From Fuerstiella sp. (GTDB lineage: Bacteria; Planctomycetota; Planctomycetia; Planctomycetales; Planctomycetaceae): DNA of 53,130 nucleotides. The stretch spans positions 1 to 53,130 of the forward strand of contig JALHMY010000067.1 of the NCBI GenBank assembly GCA_022843805.1, in the 5' to 3' direction. This document shows, piece by piece, positions 7,306 through 16,473 of the stretch. Made by a program: the position numbers and the translations under genes. How positions within the stretch are numbered: position 1 is the first letter of the stretch; each line of letters opens with the position of its first letter. The notes beneath the pieces were generated by a model. It saw nothing but the letters and a program-made list of their open reading frames with translations. It did no database searches and was not told the DNA's origin.

Positions 7306-9534
7306 ATGAATTTGAAACACCTCTTCCGCGGCACCGTGACAATTCCGGCGCAGACGTTTCTGCTTTGTCTGGGGCTGGCCGTAACAGGGATGCCTTTGCC
7401 GCAGGCAATTTCAGCGGATCCGATGGACTGGCCTCATTGGCGCGGTCCACAGATGAATGGCGTGTCGCTGGAGACCAATTTACCGGACAAGTGGTCGCCA
7501 AAAGGGGAGAATCTGCTCTGGAGGAAGCACGAATATGCTACTCGATCAACTCCGATTGTGATGGATGGACGAGTTTACGTGGTGTGTCGTGCATTCCCGG
7601 AAACGACGCAGGAAGGTGAAAAGACAGTTTGCCTTGACGCGGCCACCGGTGACCTGATTTGGGAAAGCGTTCACAACGTTTTCCTGTCTGATGCCCCGGC
7701 AGAGCGAGTCGGCTGGTCCAGTGCTGTTGGTGATCCCTCAGGCGGGCATATCTATGTGCTGGGACTGGGATGTCATTTTCAGTGCCTGGACGCGAAGACT
7801 GGCAAGACGGTCTGGGAACATTCCATGAGCGAAGAGTATGGAATGCTTTCAACGTACGGCGGACGAACGAATTTCCCGGTTGTTTTTGAAGATCTGGTGA
7901 TCATCAGCGGAGTCATGACGGGCTGGGGTGAAACGGCAGTTCCCGCACATCGTTTTGTGGCATTTGACAAAAAGACGGGGGAAGCGGTCTGGCTGAAAAG
8001 TACGAAAGTTCGCCCTGAAGATACGACATACAGCACCCCCGTCTTCACCGTCCTGAACGGACAGGCGGCTATGGTGGTCGGTGCCGGAGACGGGGCGGTT
8101 TATGCGATTCAGCCCAGAACGGGGAAAACGATCTGGAAATATCAGGCTTCGACTCGCGGGATCAACACAACTCCGCTGGTGGAGAACGGAATTGTTTACG
8201 GCGGACACAGCGAGCAGAATCAGACGGATACGACAATTCTTGGAGCTGTCTTTGCCTTCAATGGCAATACAGAAGGTGAGCTGTCTGAGGGCGACCTGTT
8301 ATGGAAAATTCCCCGGCGCACCGTCGGACGAAGTGCTCCGATTAAGATGGGTGACCGAGTCTATTTTGTCGAAGACGGCGCGACTTTGGTCATTGTCGAC
8401 GCGAAGACTGGACAACTGGTGTCGACCAAAAAACTGGGTCGTATCATGTTTGGCAGTCTTGTTGCCGGAGATGGGAAGATCTACGTGGCTGAAAACACAG
8501 GTCGCTGCTACGTCCTGAAGCCGACGGAAAAGGGCGTGGATGTACTGGGCGAGACACGACTGGCACAGGGCGAAGAAGTCTTTGGCTCGCCCGCCATTTC
8601 GCATGGGCGGATTTACATTCCTTCAATTGAAGCTCTTTACTGCATTGGCAAAAAAGACGTAAAACCGGAGATTGCGAAGGCACCCGAGGCAGTTAAGGAA
8701 TCAAAAAACGCCGACAAATCGATTGCTCAGCTTCTGGTAACACCTGTCGAAATGATGGTAAAACCGGGTCAGAAGGTAAAGCTGAGTGTCCGGGGTTACA
8801 ATAAAGCTGGCCAGTATGTGGGCCCCGTCACTAATGCAGAAATCACTGTTCAGGGTGGCGGCATGGTTGGGAAAGACCAGACGTTCACGGCGCCGTCGGG
8901 AGTGGCGGGAGTGGTCATCACTGCAAAACTGGGAGAAACTGCTGCAACCGCACGAGCTCGCAGTATTCCTGCTTTGCCCTGGAAATTTGACTTTTCTGAC
9001 GACAAGGTGCCACCAGTCTGGATTGGTGCCGATTATCGCCACAAGCCAGCCCCGCTGGATGGAAAAAAAGGTCTGGTTAAGGTCAGTACGATTCCGAAGG
9101 GAACTCGCAGTCAGGCCTGGATGGGCTGGACCGATCTGCATGACTACACGATTCAGGCGGATTTCATGGCAACTGAGAAAGGTGGTCGACTGCCAGACAT
9201 GGGGCTGATCAATCAGCGATACACCCTCGATCTTCAGGGCGCACAGAAGCTGGAAATTCGGTCGTGGACATCCCGGCTGGAATTGCGGTTCGCTAAGAAG
9301 GTTGATTTTTCATGGAAGGCGGGTATCTGGTACACAATGAAATTTCAGGGTGATACCAAAGATGGGAAAGCCACACTACGCGGCAAAGTCTGGGAACGCG
9401 GAACTGCAGAACCTGCAGAATGGAATATTGAAGCGACTGATGCGACTCCAAATGTGAATGGCAGTCCAGGACTATTTGGGAATGCATCAGACGCGGAATT
9501 TTATCTTGACAATGTTCAGGTAACCGCGAATTGA
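7306..9534 (+). CDS. secreted PQQ-like beta-propeller protein with C-terminal laminin-G-like domain
   Basis: 742 residues. A signal peptide ends near residue 37 (QAISADP). Residues about 40-450 form a PQQ-like propeller, opened by the DWPHWRGPQMNG motif and followed by repeated blade signatures (CLDAATGDLIWE, CLDAKTGKTVWE, AIQPRTGKTIWK, IVDAKTGQLVS). A linker and an Ig-like stretch (about 485-565) lead to a C-terminal beta-sandwich (about 570-742) resembling DUF1080/LamG folds. Such proteins in planctomycetes are usually not PQQ enzymes; they lack the dehydrogenase catalytic Asp context and more likely bind proteins or carbohydrates. First of three same-strand propeller genes; its sequence differs clearly from the next two. 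Confidence 0.85.
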   Translation: MNLKHLFRGTVTIPAQTFLLCLGLAVTGMPLPQAISADPMDWPHWRGPQMNGVSLETNLPDKWSPKGENLLWRKHEYATRSTPIVMDGRVYVVCRAFPETTQEGEKTVCLDAATGDLIWESVHNVFLSDAPAERVGWSSAVGDPSGGHIYVLGLGCHFQCLDAKTGKTVWEHSMSEEYGMLSTYGGRTNFPVVFEDLVIISGVMTGWGETAVPAHRFVAFDKKTGEAVWLKSTKVRPEDTTYSTPVFTVLNGQAAMVVGAGDGAVYAIQPRTGKTIWKYQASTRGINTTPLVENGIVYGGHSEQNQTDTTILGAVFAFNGNTEGELSEGDLLWKIPRRTVGRSAPIKMGDRVYFVEDGATLVIVDAKTGQLVSTKKLGRIMFGSLVAGDGKIYVAENTGRCYVLKPTEKGVDVLGETRLAQGEEVFGSPAISHGRIYIPSIEALYCIGKKDVKPEIAKAPEAVKESKNADKSIAQLLVTPVEMMVKPGQKVKLSVRGYNKAGQYVGPVTNAEITVQGGGMVGKDQTFTAPSGVAGVVITAKLGETAATARARSIPALPWKFDFSDDKVPPVWIGADYRHKPAPLDGKKGLVKVSTIPKGTRSQAWMGWTDLHDYTIQADFMATEKGGRLPDMGLINQRYTLDLQGAQKLEIRSWTSRLELRFAKKVDFSWKAGIWYTMKFQGDTKDGKATLRGKVWERGTAEPAEWNIEATDATPNVNGSPGLFGNASDAEFYLDNVQVTAN

Positions 9535-9573
9535 TTTTGAACTGCGTTTATCGCATTCGCGTACTTCGAATAT

Positions 9574-9593
9574 GCTGACCCTTCGGGGTCAGC
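9574..9593. terminator. UUCG-tetraloop hairpin after the propeller gene
   Basis: GCTGACCC and GGGTCAGC form a perfect 8-bp stem closed by a TTCG tetraloop, 40 bases past the stop at 9534. There is no T-run, so it may act as an mRNA 3'-end stabiliser or a weak terminator. Confidence 0.45.
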
Positions 9594-9657
9594 GTGGCTG
9601 CCGCCTTTTGATCCCTTCGACCTGCTCGTTTAAGAAATGTCAATAAGGACCCCTGTT

Positions 9658-11313
9658 ATGCTTCGATCGGGACTTTTCCAGCTCTCCATCGCCGTGACAC
9701 TGTTAGCCTGCACGACGGGTGGAATGGTCGATGCGGCCGATCCCACCAAAGATGTTTTGGCTGCCATATCCAAAATGAAGGTTGGCCCAAAGGACTGGCC
9801 TCAGTGGGGCGGCAGCGCATCTCGCAATAATACGCCGTTCGGTGAGAACATTCCGACGGAATGGGACATCGAAGCCGGGGCGAATGTTCGCTGGTCGATG
9901 GGACTGGGTTCAGAAACTTATGGAAATCCGGTTGTGGCCAACGGGAAGGTCTATGTGGGCACCAATAATGGAGCGGCCTACATCGAGCGATACCCCAGCT
10001 CAATTGATCTTGGTGTGCTGTTGTGTTTCGATGAAAAAGACGGAAAGTTTCTCTGGCAGCATTCCAACGAAAAGCTGCCGACCGGACGTGTTCATGACTG
10101 GCCTCACCAGGGCGTTTGTGCTTCGCCCTATGTTGATGGCGAGCGAGCATGGTATGTTTCAAATCGCGGGGAAGTTGTCTGCCTCGATGTCAATGGATTT
10201 CATGACGACGAAAATGACGGTCCTTTTAAAGACGAAAAGGTTCAGGACAAGAAGGAAGCTGACGTTATCTGGGTATTGAACATGATGACGGAACTCGCCG
10301 TTTCGCAGCACAATATGTGCAGTTGTTCCATTACCGGCGCGGGAGACCTGCTGTTCGTTACAACGGGTAACGGAGTCGATGAAGGGCATGTCGCGATTCC
10401 TGAAGAAAGAGCTCCCAGCTTTATCTGTGTGAACCGTGATACCGGCAAAGTCCTTTGGACTGACAACAGCCCGGGCTCCAATGTCCTGCACGGTCAGTGG
10501 TCTTCTCCTGCATACGCTGTGCTTGGGGGAGTAGCTCAGGTTGTCTTCGGCGGTGGTGATGGTTACCTGTATGGCTTCGCTGCCGAAGGCAAGGATGGTA
10601 AATCCGATCTGCTGTGGAAGTTTGACTGTAATCCAAAAGATTCCCGATACGAACTGGGTGGTCGTGCGACACGCAATCACCTGATTGCAGTCCCTGTAAT
10701 TTATGAAGGTCTCGTCTACGTTGGAGTGGGAGAAGACCCGGAACACGGCGAAGGAAACGGTCACCTTTGGTGTGTGGATCCGACTCGACGCGGAGATGTG
10801 AGCCCGACGATTGTCTTCAATTCAAAGGATCCCAAAACGCCGATTCCTCATAAGCGACTACAGGCGCTCAACGAAAAAGAAGGGGATTTCGAAAGAGAGA
10901 ACCCCAACAGTGCTGCGGTTTGGCACTATACGGGAACAGATACCTCGGAATTCGAAACAACCATGCATCGAACAATGGGCACAGCCGCCATCAAGGATGG
11001 TCTGCTGTTTATTGCCGATCTGAGCGGACTGTTTCACTGTCTGGATGCGAAGACCGGTAAGCCTCACTGGACGCACGACATGTTTGCTGCGTCATGGGGT
11101 TCACCACTGATTGTGGAAGATAAAGTTTATATCGCTGATGAAGATGGCGACATTTCCATTTTCAAGGCATCGGCGGAAAAGACGCTGATCAACGAGGTCA
11201 ATATGGGTTCATCGGTCTACACCTCACCCGTGGTCGCAAATAACACCCTGTTTGTTGCCAACCGAAGTCGTATCTTTGCCCTTGAAACGGGTGCTCAGAG
11301 CTCGGGTAAGTAA
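9658..11313 (+). CDS. secreted PQQ-like beta-propeller protein (paralogue A)
   Basis: 551 residues. The ORF opens at 9637, but AAGGA at 9645-9649 sits 8 bases before the second ATG (9658), which also begins the signal peptide (MLRSGLFQLSIAVTLLAC), so 9658 is chosen. Mature protein: PQQ-like propeller with [12 protein letters not shown] at the first blade, [52 protein letters not shown] and a final blade near SPVVANNTLFVANRSR. It shares these motifs one for one with the gene at 11708, so the two are tandem paralogues. Function unknown; extracytoplasmic. No dehydrogenase signature is visible, so cofactor binding cannot be assumed. Confidence 0.86.
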   Translation: MLRSGLFQLSIAVTLLACTTGGMVDAADPTKDVLAAISKMKVGPKDWPQWGGSASRNNTPFGENIPTEWDIEAGANVRWSMGLGSETYGNPVVANGKVYVGTNNGAAYIERYPSSIDLGVLLCFDEKDGKFLWQHSNEKLPTGRVHDWPHQGVCASPYVDGERAWYVSNRGEVVCLDVNGFHDDENDGPFKDEKVQDKKEADVIWVLNMMTELAVSQHNMCSCSITGAGDLLFVTTGNGVDEGHVAIPEERAPSFICVNRDTGKVLWTDNSPGSNVLHGQWSSPAYAVLGGVAQVVFGGGDGYLYGFAAEGKDGKSDLLWKFDCNPKDSRYELGGRATRNHLIAVPVIYEGLVYVGVGEDPEHGEGNGHLWCVDPTRRGDVSPTIVFNSKDPKTPIPHKRLQALNEKEGDFERENPNSAAVWHYTGTDTSEFETTMHRTMGTAAIKDGLLFIADLSGLFHCLDAKTGKPHWTHDMFAASWGSPLIVEDKVYIADEDGDISIFKASAEKTLINEVNMGSSVYTSPVVANNTLFVANRSRIFALETGAQSSGK

Positions 11314-11382
11314 ATAAAGTCCCGATCGATCTCTCGCTTCTCTCAGGCGACCGGCATTCAAAAATACCAGTCACCGCGGCAA

Positions 11383-11560
11383 ACGGGAGGGCGAAGCTCC
11401 TGCTGAGCCGCAAAAAAAGCAGACGGGAGGGCGAAGCTCCTGCTGAGCCGCAAAAAAGGCAGACGGGAGGGCGAAGCTCCTGCTGAGCCGCAAAAAAGGC
11501 TCGGCTCGGCGGGAGCCTCGCCCTCCCGAGAAAAAGCTCGGCAGGAGCCTCGCCCTCCCG
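11383..11560. repeat. cluster of five GGGAGGGCGAAGCTCC-type repeats (three direct, two inverted)
   Basis: Three 40-base tandem units begin at 11383, 11423 and 11463 (CGGGAGGGCGAAGCTCCTGC, then TGAGCCGC and an A-run). Two inverted copies of the 25-base core follow at 11504-11528 and 11536-11560 (GGAGCCTCGCCCTCCCG inside). Any direct copy can pair with any inverted copy, giving a strong hairpin. Five copies in 180 bases and an A-run between units suggest local amplification of a dispersed palindromic element. Confidence 0.85.
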
Positions 11561-11595
11561 GGAAAAACGATTTCGCCGCTCGCCTTAATCGACTG

Positions 11596-11665
11596 CAGAC
11601 CAGTTCAAATCCATCATCAGGAAATCTGTTGCGGAAACAGATTTTCCGGGCTTTGAACTGGTCTG
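11596..11665. repeat. long nested inverted repeat before the third propeller gene
   Basis: Outer arms CAGACCAGTTCAAA (11596-11609) and TTTGAACTGGTCTG (11652-11665) are perfect 14-bp complements. Inside, GGAAATCTGTT (11620-11630) pairs with AACAGATTTTCC (11636-11647) with one bulge. The 70-base element ends 42 bases before the start codon at 11708 and could be a cruciform, a leader-RNA hairpin or a miniature palindromic element. Confidence 0.7.
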
Positions 11666-11707
11666 TATGACTTTATGACGAGCAACAGTTTTCATGGAAG
11701 GTTTGAC

Positions 11708-13369
11708 ATGATTTCACGTTTGCTGACTGCCGGGCCGACTCGAGTTCCATGCTGGATGGCGCTGTGTGTTTGCGTATGCCAGATTCCTCTGGCAGCTCAG
11801 ACTTCGGTTTCCAAATCACCGCAGGAACTCCCCAAATCAGCGGCTGGCGCTGCGAATCACGCAAACGTCGAGTGGCCCGTCTGGGGAGGCAGTGCGAGCC
11901 GAAATAATGTCAACCCAACGACCGGTGTGACTCTGGATTTCAAGCCTGCAAAAACTCCGGCCGACGGTCGCAATTTATTGTGGGTATCAGATCTTGGTTC
12001 GCATACGTATGGCAATCCGATCGTCGCGGGCGGCCGAATATTTGTAGCGACCAACAATGGAAATGAATACCGCGAGAACCATAAGGGAGATCGGGGGGTT
12101 CTGCTGTGCTTCGAAGAAAAGTCCGGAAAATTTCTCTGGCAGCTGACGCGTGAAAAACTGGAGTCCGGCAAGGCAAACGACTGGCCGGAGCAGGGCATCT
12201 GTTCAACTCCGTGCGTCGAAGGAAACAAACTCTACGTTGTGACAAACCGCTGCGAGATCATGTGTCTCGATTGTCAGGGCTTTTACGACAAAAGGAATGA
12301 CGGAGCTGTGACTGATGAGGTCGATGCAGCGATGGAAGATGCTGACATCCTCTGGTCAGTCGATATGATCTCCGATTATCAGGTCTATCCGCACAACATG
12401 GCGACGTGTTCGCCTGTCATCCATGGCGATTTGCTGTATGTGATGACATCCAACGGGATTGACGAAGCGCACGAGAAGGTGCCGTCTCCTAATGCACCCA
12501 GCCTGCTGGTGCTGAATAAATCGACCGGGGAAGTTGTCTGGAAAACCAGTTTGCCTGGTACAGGTTCAAAGGCACCAAAGCCATGGGATTCAATTCTGCA
12601 TGGTCAGTGGAGTTCTCCGGCCATCGGAGTGGTCGGGGGCAGGGCACAGGTTTATCTGCCGGGCGGCGATGGAGTTCTGTATGCACTGGATGCCGTTTCA
12701 GGCGAGCTGATCTGGTGGTTCGATCTGAATCCGAAAGATGCATCTTTTGAGATGGCCGGACGCGGAACCAGAAATGAGGTCATTGCGACTCCCGTTTTTG
12801 TACAGGACAGTGTGATCCTGTCGACCGGACAGGATCCTGAGCATGGTGAAGGGGAAGGCTATATTCATCGAATCGATGCAACACGAAACGGTGACGTCAG
12901 CGCGGTCGTTGAGGATGGCAAAGGTGGCTGGATACCGAACCCCAACAGTGGCCGAATCTGGAGCTTCGGAGGGCGGGACGCAGAAGGAACGATCACCGGA
13001 GAAAAAGGCGGGCTGTTATACCGACGAACGATCTGCACGGCCGTTGTTTACGATGGACTGGTATATTGCCCGGACCTGAGCGGGTTCCTGCACTGCCTGG
13101 ATCTTAAGACGGGGCAGCGATACTGGGAGTACGACACGTTCGCGGCTGTCTGGGGATCACCCGTGATCGTTGATGGATCTCTGCTTCTGGGAGATGAGGA
13201 CGGCGAAATGCTGGTGATGAAAACCGGAAAGCAGCTGGACGAAAAGTCGATTCGCACCGTACGATTCCGTTCGTCGATCTATTCGGCTCCTTCGATTGCA
13301 AACGGCATGTTGTACGTCACTGATCGCTCGAAGCTGTATGCATTTACGCTGTTCCCGAAGAAGCCCTGA
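11708..13369 (+). CDS. secreted PQQ-like beta-propeller protein (paralogue B)
   Basis: 553 residues. The open frame starts at 11675, but GGAAGG (11697-11702) precedes the ATG at 11708, and this start yields a hydrophobic signal peptide ([15 protein letters not shown]). Motifs parallel paralogue [84 protein letters not shown]. The pair probably arose by tandem duplication and has diverged considerably. The convergent lipoprotein gene ends 12 bases beyond its stop. Function unknown; likely periplasmic or surface. Confidence 0.86.
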   Translation: MISRLLTAGPTRVPCWMALCVCVCQIPLAAQTSVSKSPQELPKSAAGAANHANVEWPVWGGSASRNNVNPTTGVTLDFKPAKTPADGRNLLWVSDLGSHTYGNPIVAGGRIFVATNNGNEYRENHKGDRGVLLCFEEKSGKFLWQLTREKLESGKANDWPEQGICSTPCVEGNKLYVVTNRCEIMCLDCQGFYDKRNDGAVTDEVDAAMEDADILWSVDMISDYQVYPHNMATCSPVIHGDLLYVMTSNGIDEAHEKVPSPNAPSLLVLNKSTGEVVWKTSLPGTGSKAPKPWDSILHGQWSSPAIGVVGGRAQVYLPGGDGVLYALDAVSGELIWWFDLNPKDASFEMAGRGTRNEVIATPVFVQDSVILSTGQDPEHGEGEGYIHRIDATRNGDVSAVVEDGKGGWIPNPNSGRIWSFGGRDAEGTITGEKGGLLYRRTICTAVVYDGLVYCPDLSGFLHCLDLKTGQRYWEYDTFAAVWGSPVIVDGSLLLGDEDGEMLVMKTGKQLDEKSIRTVRFRSSIYSAPSIANGMLYVTDRSKLYAFTLFPKKP

Positions 13370-13381
13370 ACCCGCAGCGGA

Positions 13382-14146
13382 TCATTGAAACTCTACGCGT
13401 GCATTTTGAAGTCCGGCGACGGCCATGGGCAGTTCAAAGATCTGTCGAACGCGATACGTGGCTCGTCCCCGGGAATCCAGTGTGACTTTATCCACCTGTC
13501 CCTGAACGTGAACAGCCACTCCGGGTTTCAGATTCATGAGGCGATCCGACTCAACCTGCAGCGTAAGATCACCCTGATAGGAATCTTCCTGACGACGGTC
13601 GTATGTGACGCTCCAGGTTTTGCTCTCTTCATGAAAGTTCAGCACACCCTGAATCCAGCGATAACCCATCGTATCAAAACCGTAAGATAATGGCCGGGAA
13701 GCAGCAACCGCGTCTGCTGCCGGCTGACTGACAGTGATGGCACTGTCAGACGGAGAATCCGGAGTGAACTGCACACCAGAGTTGGGTTTACCTGGATCGT
13801 CATCGTAAAACGGGGAATCAGAGCTGCTTCCAGGATCCCTGGGTTTCGGTACATCATCCCCGGATGTGCCACTTCCGGATGTGCCGGAATTTGCAGGGGT
13901 TTTCCAGTCATCGAGAGGAGAATTTTCGTAGGTGGATCCGTTAGGCGCCGGGTTATACGCCGGTGCACTGGATGGCGGAATCACCAGAGTGCCCGGTGCA
14001 TTGAGGTTCTGCGGAGGCGCATACATAGGCTGCTGGGGGTAGGGGTATCCGTTGCCCGGATAGGCGCCCGGTCCCTGGGGGTACATGCATCCCGAGGCAG
14101 CGACAAGAACACTGGACCACAACCAGAATCGGGGAATTGTCAACAT
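13382..14146 (-). CDS. proline-rich putative lipoprotein
   Basis: 254 residues; family not recognised. The open frame extends to 14263, but the start at 14146 gives a signal peptide with lipobox VAASGC, so a lipoprotein is likely. Residues about 20-150 are low-complexity (Pro, Gly, Ser, Asp, Tyr; YPQQPMYAPPQ). The last 100 residues look like a folded beta domain (YRWIQGVLNFHEESKTWSV, then VHVQGQVDKVTLDSRGRATY), resembling an OB-like or SH3-like barrel. It is convergent with the propeller gene and upstream of nothing obvious on its own strand. Confidence 0.7.
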   Translation of the reverse strand: MLTIPRFWLWSSVLVAASGCMYPQGPGAYPGNGYPYPQQPMYAPPQNLNAPGTLVIPPSSAPAYNPAPNGSTYENSPLDDWKTPANSGTSGSGTSGDDVPKPRDPGSSSDSPFYDDDPGKPNSGVQFTPDSPSDSAITVSQPAADAVAASRPLSYGFDTMGYRWIQGVLNFHEESKTWSVTYDRRQEDSYQGDLTLQVESDRLMNLKPGVAVHVQGQVDKVTLDSRGRATYRVRQIFELPMAVAGLQNARVEFQ

Positions 14147-14412
14147 CCTGTCAGTTCCCTGCAGTAGGCGCGGACTTTCGGTTCCAAACCGCCAGCGCTT
14201 CCTGCTCTGGCACTCCGGGCGTGCAGACATGCCGCAAAAACTATTGCCGCCCTGGAATCTCATTCGATGTCGCTTTCAGAGAGTTTTGCTGAACAAAAGC
14301 AGCAGAATTCGCCGAAACAGAATCGAATTGTGCAAATTCAGCGACAGATTTATCGGATCGCTCAATTTGTGTCCAGACGTGTTTTTGCCGAAGCGGTGAG
14401 GTCCGCTGCAGA

Positions 14413-14430
14413 ATTCGCCGAAAGGCGAAT
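14413..14430. terminator. GAAA-tetraloop hairpin between two lipoprotein genes
   Basis: ATTCGCC and GGCGAAT form a perfect 7-bp stem with a GAAA loop. It lies 27 bases beyond the stop of the minus-strand gene ending at 14457. A related word (AATTCGCCGAAA) occurs near 14307. Possible 3'-end structure. Confidence 0.35.
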
Positions 14431-14456
14431 CGTTTCAGGAGGCCAGTTCCGTAACG

Positions 14457-14744
14457 TCAGTCAATACCGAGGTTGCGTTCAATGGAATTGGCTTTTTCAG
14501 ACATAAATATGTCTTTGAACCAGGGATCGGGATCCTGTTCCCGGACTTGCTCAGCACGTCCCTCATTCCCTACAAAGTCCCATTCTTTACCACTGTCATC
14601 GGAACCATCGTCGTAATCTGAGGTGCGTGGCGTAAACATTCTTGTCGTTTTTCGGAACGCATCTTTGCCCGCTGGCATGATATTGCACCCCACCGACGAC
14701 AGGGCCATCGCTGCGAGTATGGCAACGGTAAACGCTCGGATCAT
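14457..14744 (-). CDS. small putative lipoprotein
   Basis: 95 residues; no family recognised. The frame is open to 15410 only because it overlaps the plus-strand deacetylase gene; the real start is the ATG at 14744, with AGGA 8 bases upstream, which opens a lipoprotein signal (MIRAFTVAILAAMALSSVGC). The mature part is acidic (SDYDDGSDDSGKEWDF) and ends with WFKDIFMSEKANSIERNLG, which could form a helix. It is divergent from the gene at 14946; the 200-base spacer should hold both promoters. Confidence 0.7.
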   Translation of the reverse strand: MIRAFTVAILAAMALSSVGCNIMPAGKDAFRKTTRMFTPRTSDYDDGSDDSGKEWDFVGNEGRAEQVREQDPDPWFKDIFMSEKANSIERNLGID

Positions 14745-14945
14745 TTCAAGGTTCCTGATCATCAGGGTCGATCGTACGAACCGTTCGACAGGATCGAACA
14801 GCGGCAAACCTGGGAAAGTCGCCTTCTGCAGCAAACAATGCTCTGCTGACTGCAGACCAAAAGGGCACCTTCCCGTTAAAGTAGCGAAGACACACGGCAG
14901 TTTACTGATCGGCCAATATGCGCCCAGACAAGCAGGAGCCTTCTG

Positions 14946-15641
14946 ATGCAGCCACTTGACGTTTTGGTCGTTGCACCTCATCCCGATGATGCCGAAATCA
15001 GCGTAGGAGGCATTATTGCGGCTTCCCGGCGGCAAAATCTGCGAGTTGGCGTGATTGACCTCACCTCCGGCGAGCCCACTCCGCGAGGCACTCCGGAACG
15101 CAGGCGAGAGGAAACAGAGCAGGCGACCAAAGTTCTGGATCTGTCGTGGAGGTCCAATCTCGATCTCCCTAACCGCAGTCTCCAGCCCACACTGGACGCC
15201 CGCCGCCGACTGGCCGAGGTTTTCCGGCTCACCCGCCCCGGCATTATCCTGGCACCATGGTGGCAAGACGTCCATCCTGATCATGTCGCGGCAAGCAGTT
15301 TGTGTGATGATGCACGTTTTTGGGCGAAGCTCAGTCGATCGGATATGGAGGGAGAACCCTTCTGGCCTCCTCGACTGCTGCATTTTCTGAGTATCCATCT
15401 CAGAATCCACCCATCTCCCTCTGTCGTCATGGACATTACGCCGGACATTGAAACGAAGATGACGGCCATTCGTTGTTTTGGCAGCCAGCTTACGATAGGG
15501 CAGGATCAGCCGTTTCCATCCGTACTCGATGATATTCGCGACCGCGCTCGCTACTGGGGCTGGGCAATCAGCACTGGTTATGGAGAGCCGCTGATGAATC
15601 GGGAATCTGTGGGAATTTCGTCGCTGACATCGCTGCTTTAA
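14946..15641 (+). CDS. bshB1: PIG-L/LmbE deacetylase, BshB1-like
   Basis: 231 residues of the zinc-dependent N-acetylglucosamine deacetylase family. The N-terminus has the metal motif PHPDDAE (residues 11-17: His12, Asp14/Asp15), and HPDH (110-113) supplies the second metal histidine and catalytic region. Size and layout fit BshB1, which deacetylates GlcNAc-malate in bacillithiol synthesis, but LmbE relatives acting on other GlcNAc conjugates look similar, and no bshA or bshC is present here. AGGAG is 7 bases before the ATG. Cytoplasmic; no signal peptide. Confidence 0.75.
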   Translation: MQPLDVLVVAPHPDDAEISVGGIIAASRRQNLRVGVIDLTSGEPTPRGTPERRREETEQATKVLDLSWRSNLDLPNRSLQPTLDARRRLAEVFRLTRPGIILAPWWQDVHPDHVAASSLCDDARFWAKLSRSDMEGEPFWPPRLLHFLSIHLRIHPSPSVVMDITPDIETKMTAIRCFGSQLTIGQDQPFPSVLDDIRDRARYWGWAISTGYGEPLMNRESVGISSLTSLL

Positions 15642-15807
15642 CAGCGAAGAACTGGCTGAACCTGTCTTTCTTTATTCGCCGAAGTATCGGGGCTCATTTT
15701 CGAACCCTCCGAATTGCTCTATACTGCAGGCATCTGCCAGGAAAATGGGCAGCATTTGCCAGCTGGACACAACAAACTGTCAGCAAGCTCGAACTGGAAC
15801 TGATCGG

Positions 15808-16275
15808 ATGAACAGATCGGATATTGACATTTCGTCATCACGCGTATTGATTGCAGATGATATTCAGCAGAATCGAGAGCTGCTGGAAGCGTATCTGGTT
15901 GATGAGGGTTACGAAATTTTCATGGCCAGTGATGGTCAGCAGACGATGCAGATGGTGGAGCAGCATAATCCTGATCTGATCCTGCTTGACATCATGATGC
16001 CGCGGATGAGTGGTTACGAGGTGTGTTCGCAGTTGAAGGCTGATGCGGCAAGACGTGGGATTCCGGTGCTGATGGTCACTGCTCTGAACGAGATTGGTGA
16101 CATTGAGAAAGCGGTTGAAGCGGGCTGCGACGATTTTCTGACGAAGCCGGTGAATCGACTTGAACTGCGAACGAGAGTTCGTTCGCTGCTGCGTGTCAGA
16201 CATCTGGCCAATGAACGAGACCGACTGCTGGCTTATCTGGAAGAAATGGAACACCGTGTCCTGCGCGGAGAATAA
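15808..16275 (+). CDS. single-domain response regulator
   Basis: 155 residues, almost entirely a CheY-like receiver domain. Visible residues: acidic pair Asp17/Asp18, phosphoacceptor Asp61 (LILLDIMMPRMSG), Thr91 (MVTAL) and Lys113 (TKPVN). A short helical extension (ANERDRLLAYLEEMEHR) follows; there is no DNA-binding or enzymatic output domain. The frame opens at 15745, but the first 21 residues are not receiver-like; the ATG at 15808 with GGA upstream is a better start. No histidine kinase is adjacent, so its partner must be elsewhere. The extension could serve dimerisation or docking to a kinase. Confidence 0.85.
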   Translation: MNRSDIDISSSRVLIADDIQQNRELLEAYLVDEGYEIFMASDGQQTMQMVEQHNPDLILLDIMMPRMSGYEVCSQLKADAARRGIPVLMVTALNEIGDIEKAVEAGCDDFLTKPVNRLELRTRVRSLLRVRHLANERDRLLAYLEEMEHRVLRGE

Positions 16276-16367
16276 CCGGAAGGGCCTTTACTTCCACTCA
16301 GCTTAGACCTGACGCCGACAACACTCCGGCAGATTAAGAAACAGGACGCTGATTCCCGGGTGAGGAA

Positions 16368-16394
16368 AGTCGTGTGCAGGTTATGCACACGACT
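16368..16394. terminator. perfect 11-bp hairpin after the response regulator gene
   Basis: AGTCGTGTGCA and TGCACACGACT pair perfectly across a 5-base loop (GGTTA). It lies about 90 bases past the stop at 16275 and 80 bases before the next start. No T-run follows. Confidence 0.4.
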
Positions 16395-16473
16395 GAGTGA
16401 GAATTGACCGTAACGCCGGGATTGTACCGCGGGCGGCGGAAGTCGCGAAATTTTTCCATGGGAAAAGGGACAC

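Noticed and set aside
11383..11502. 40-base tandem units considered as a CRISPR array
   Set aside because: Units are near-identical end to end with no variable spacers, and inverted copies follow; no cas gene is present.
7306..13369. PQQ-dependent alcohol or glucose dehydrogenases
   Set aside because: Propeller blades are present, but no cytochrome domain or typical dehydrogenase catalytic context is visible; called PQQ-like only.
14745..15410. N-terminal extension of the small lipoprotein frame
   Set aside because: It overlaps the deacetylase gene on the other strand; the lipoprotein signal starts at 14744.
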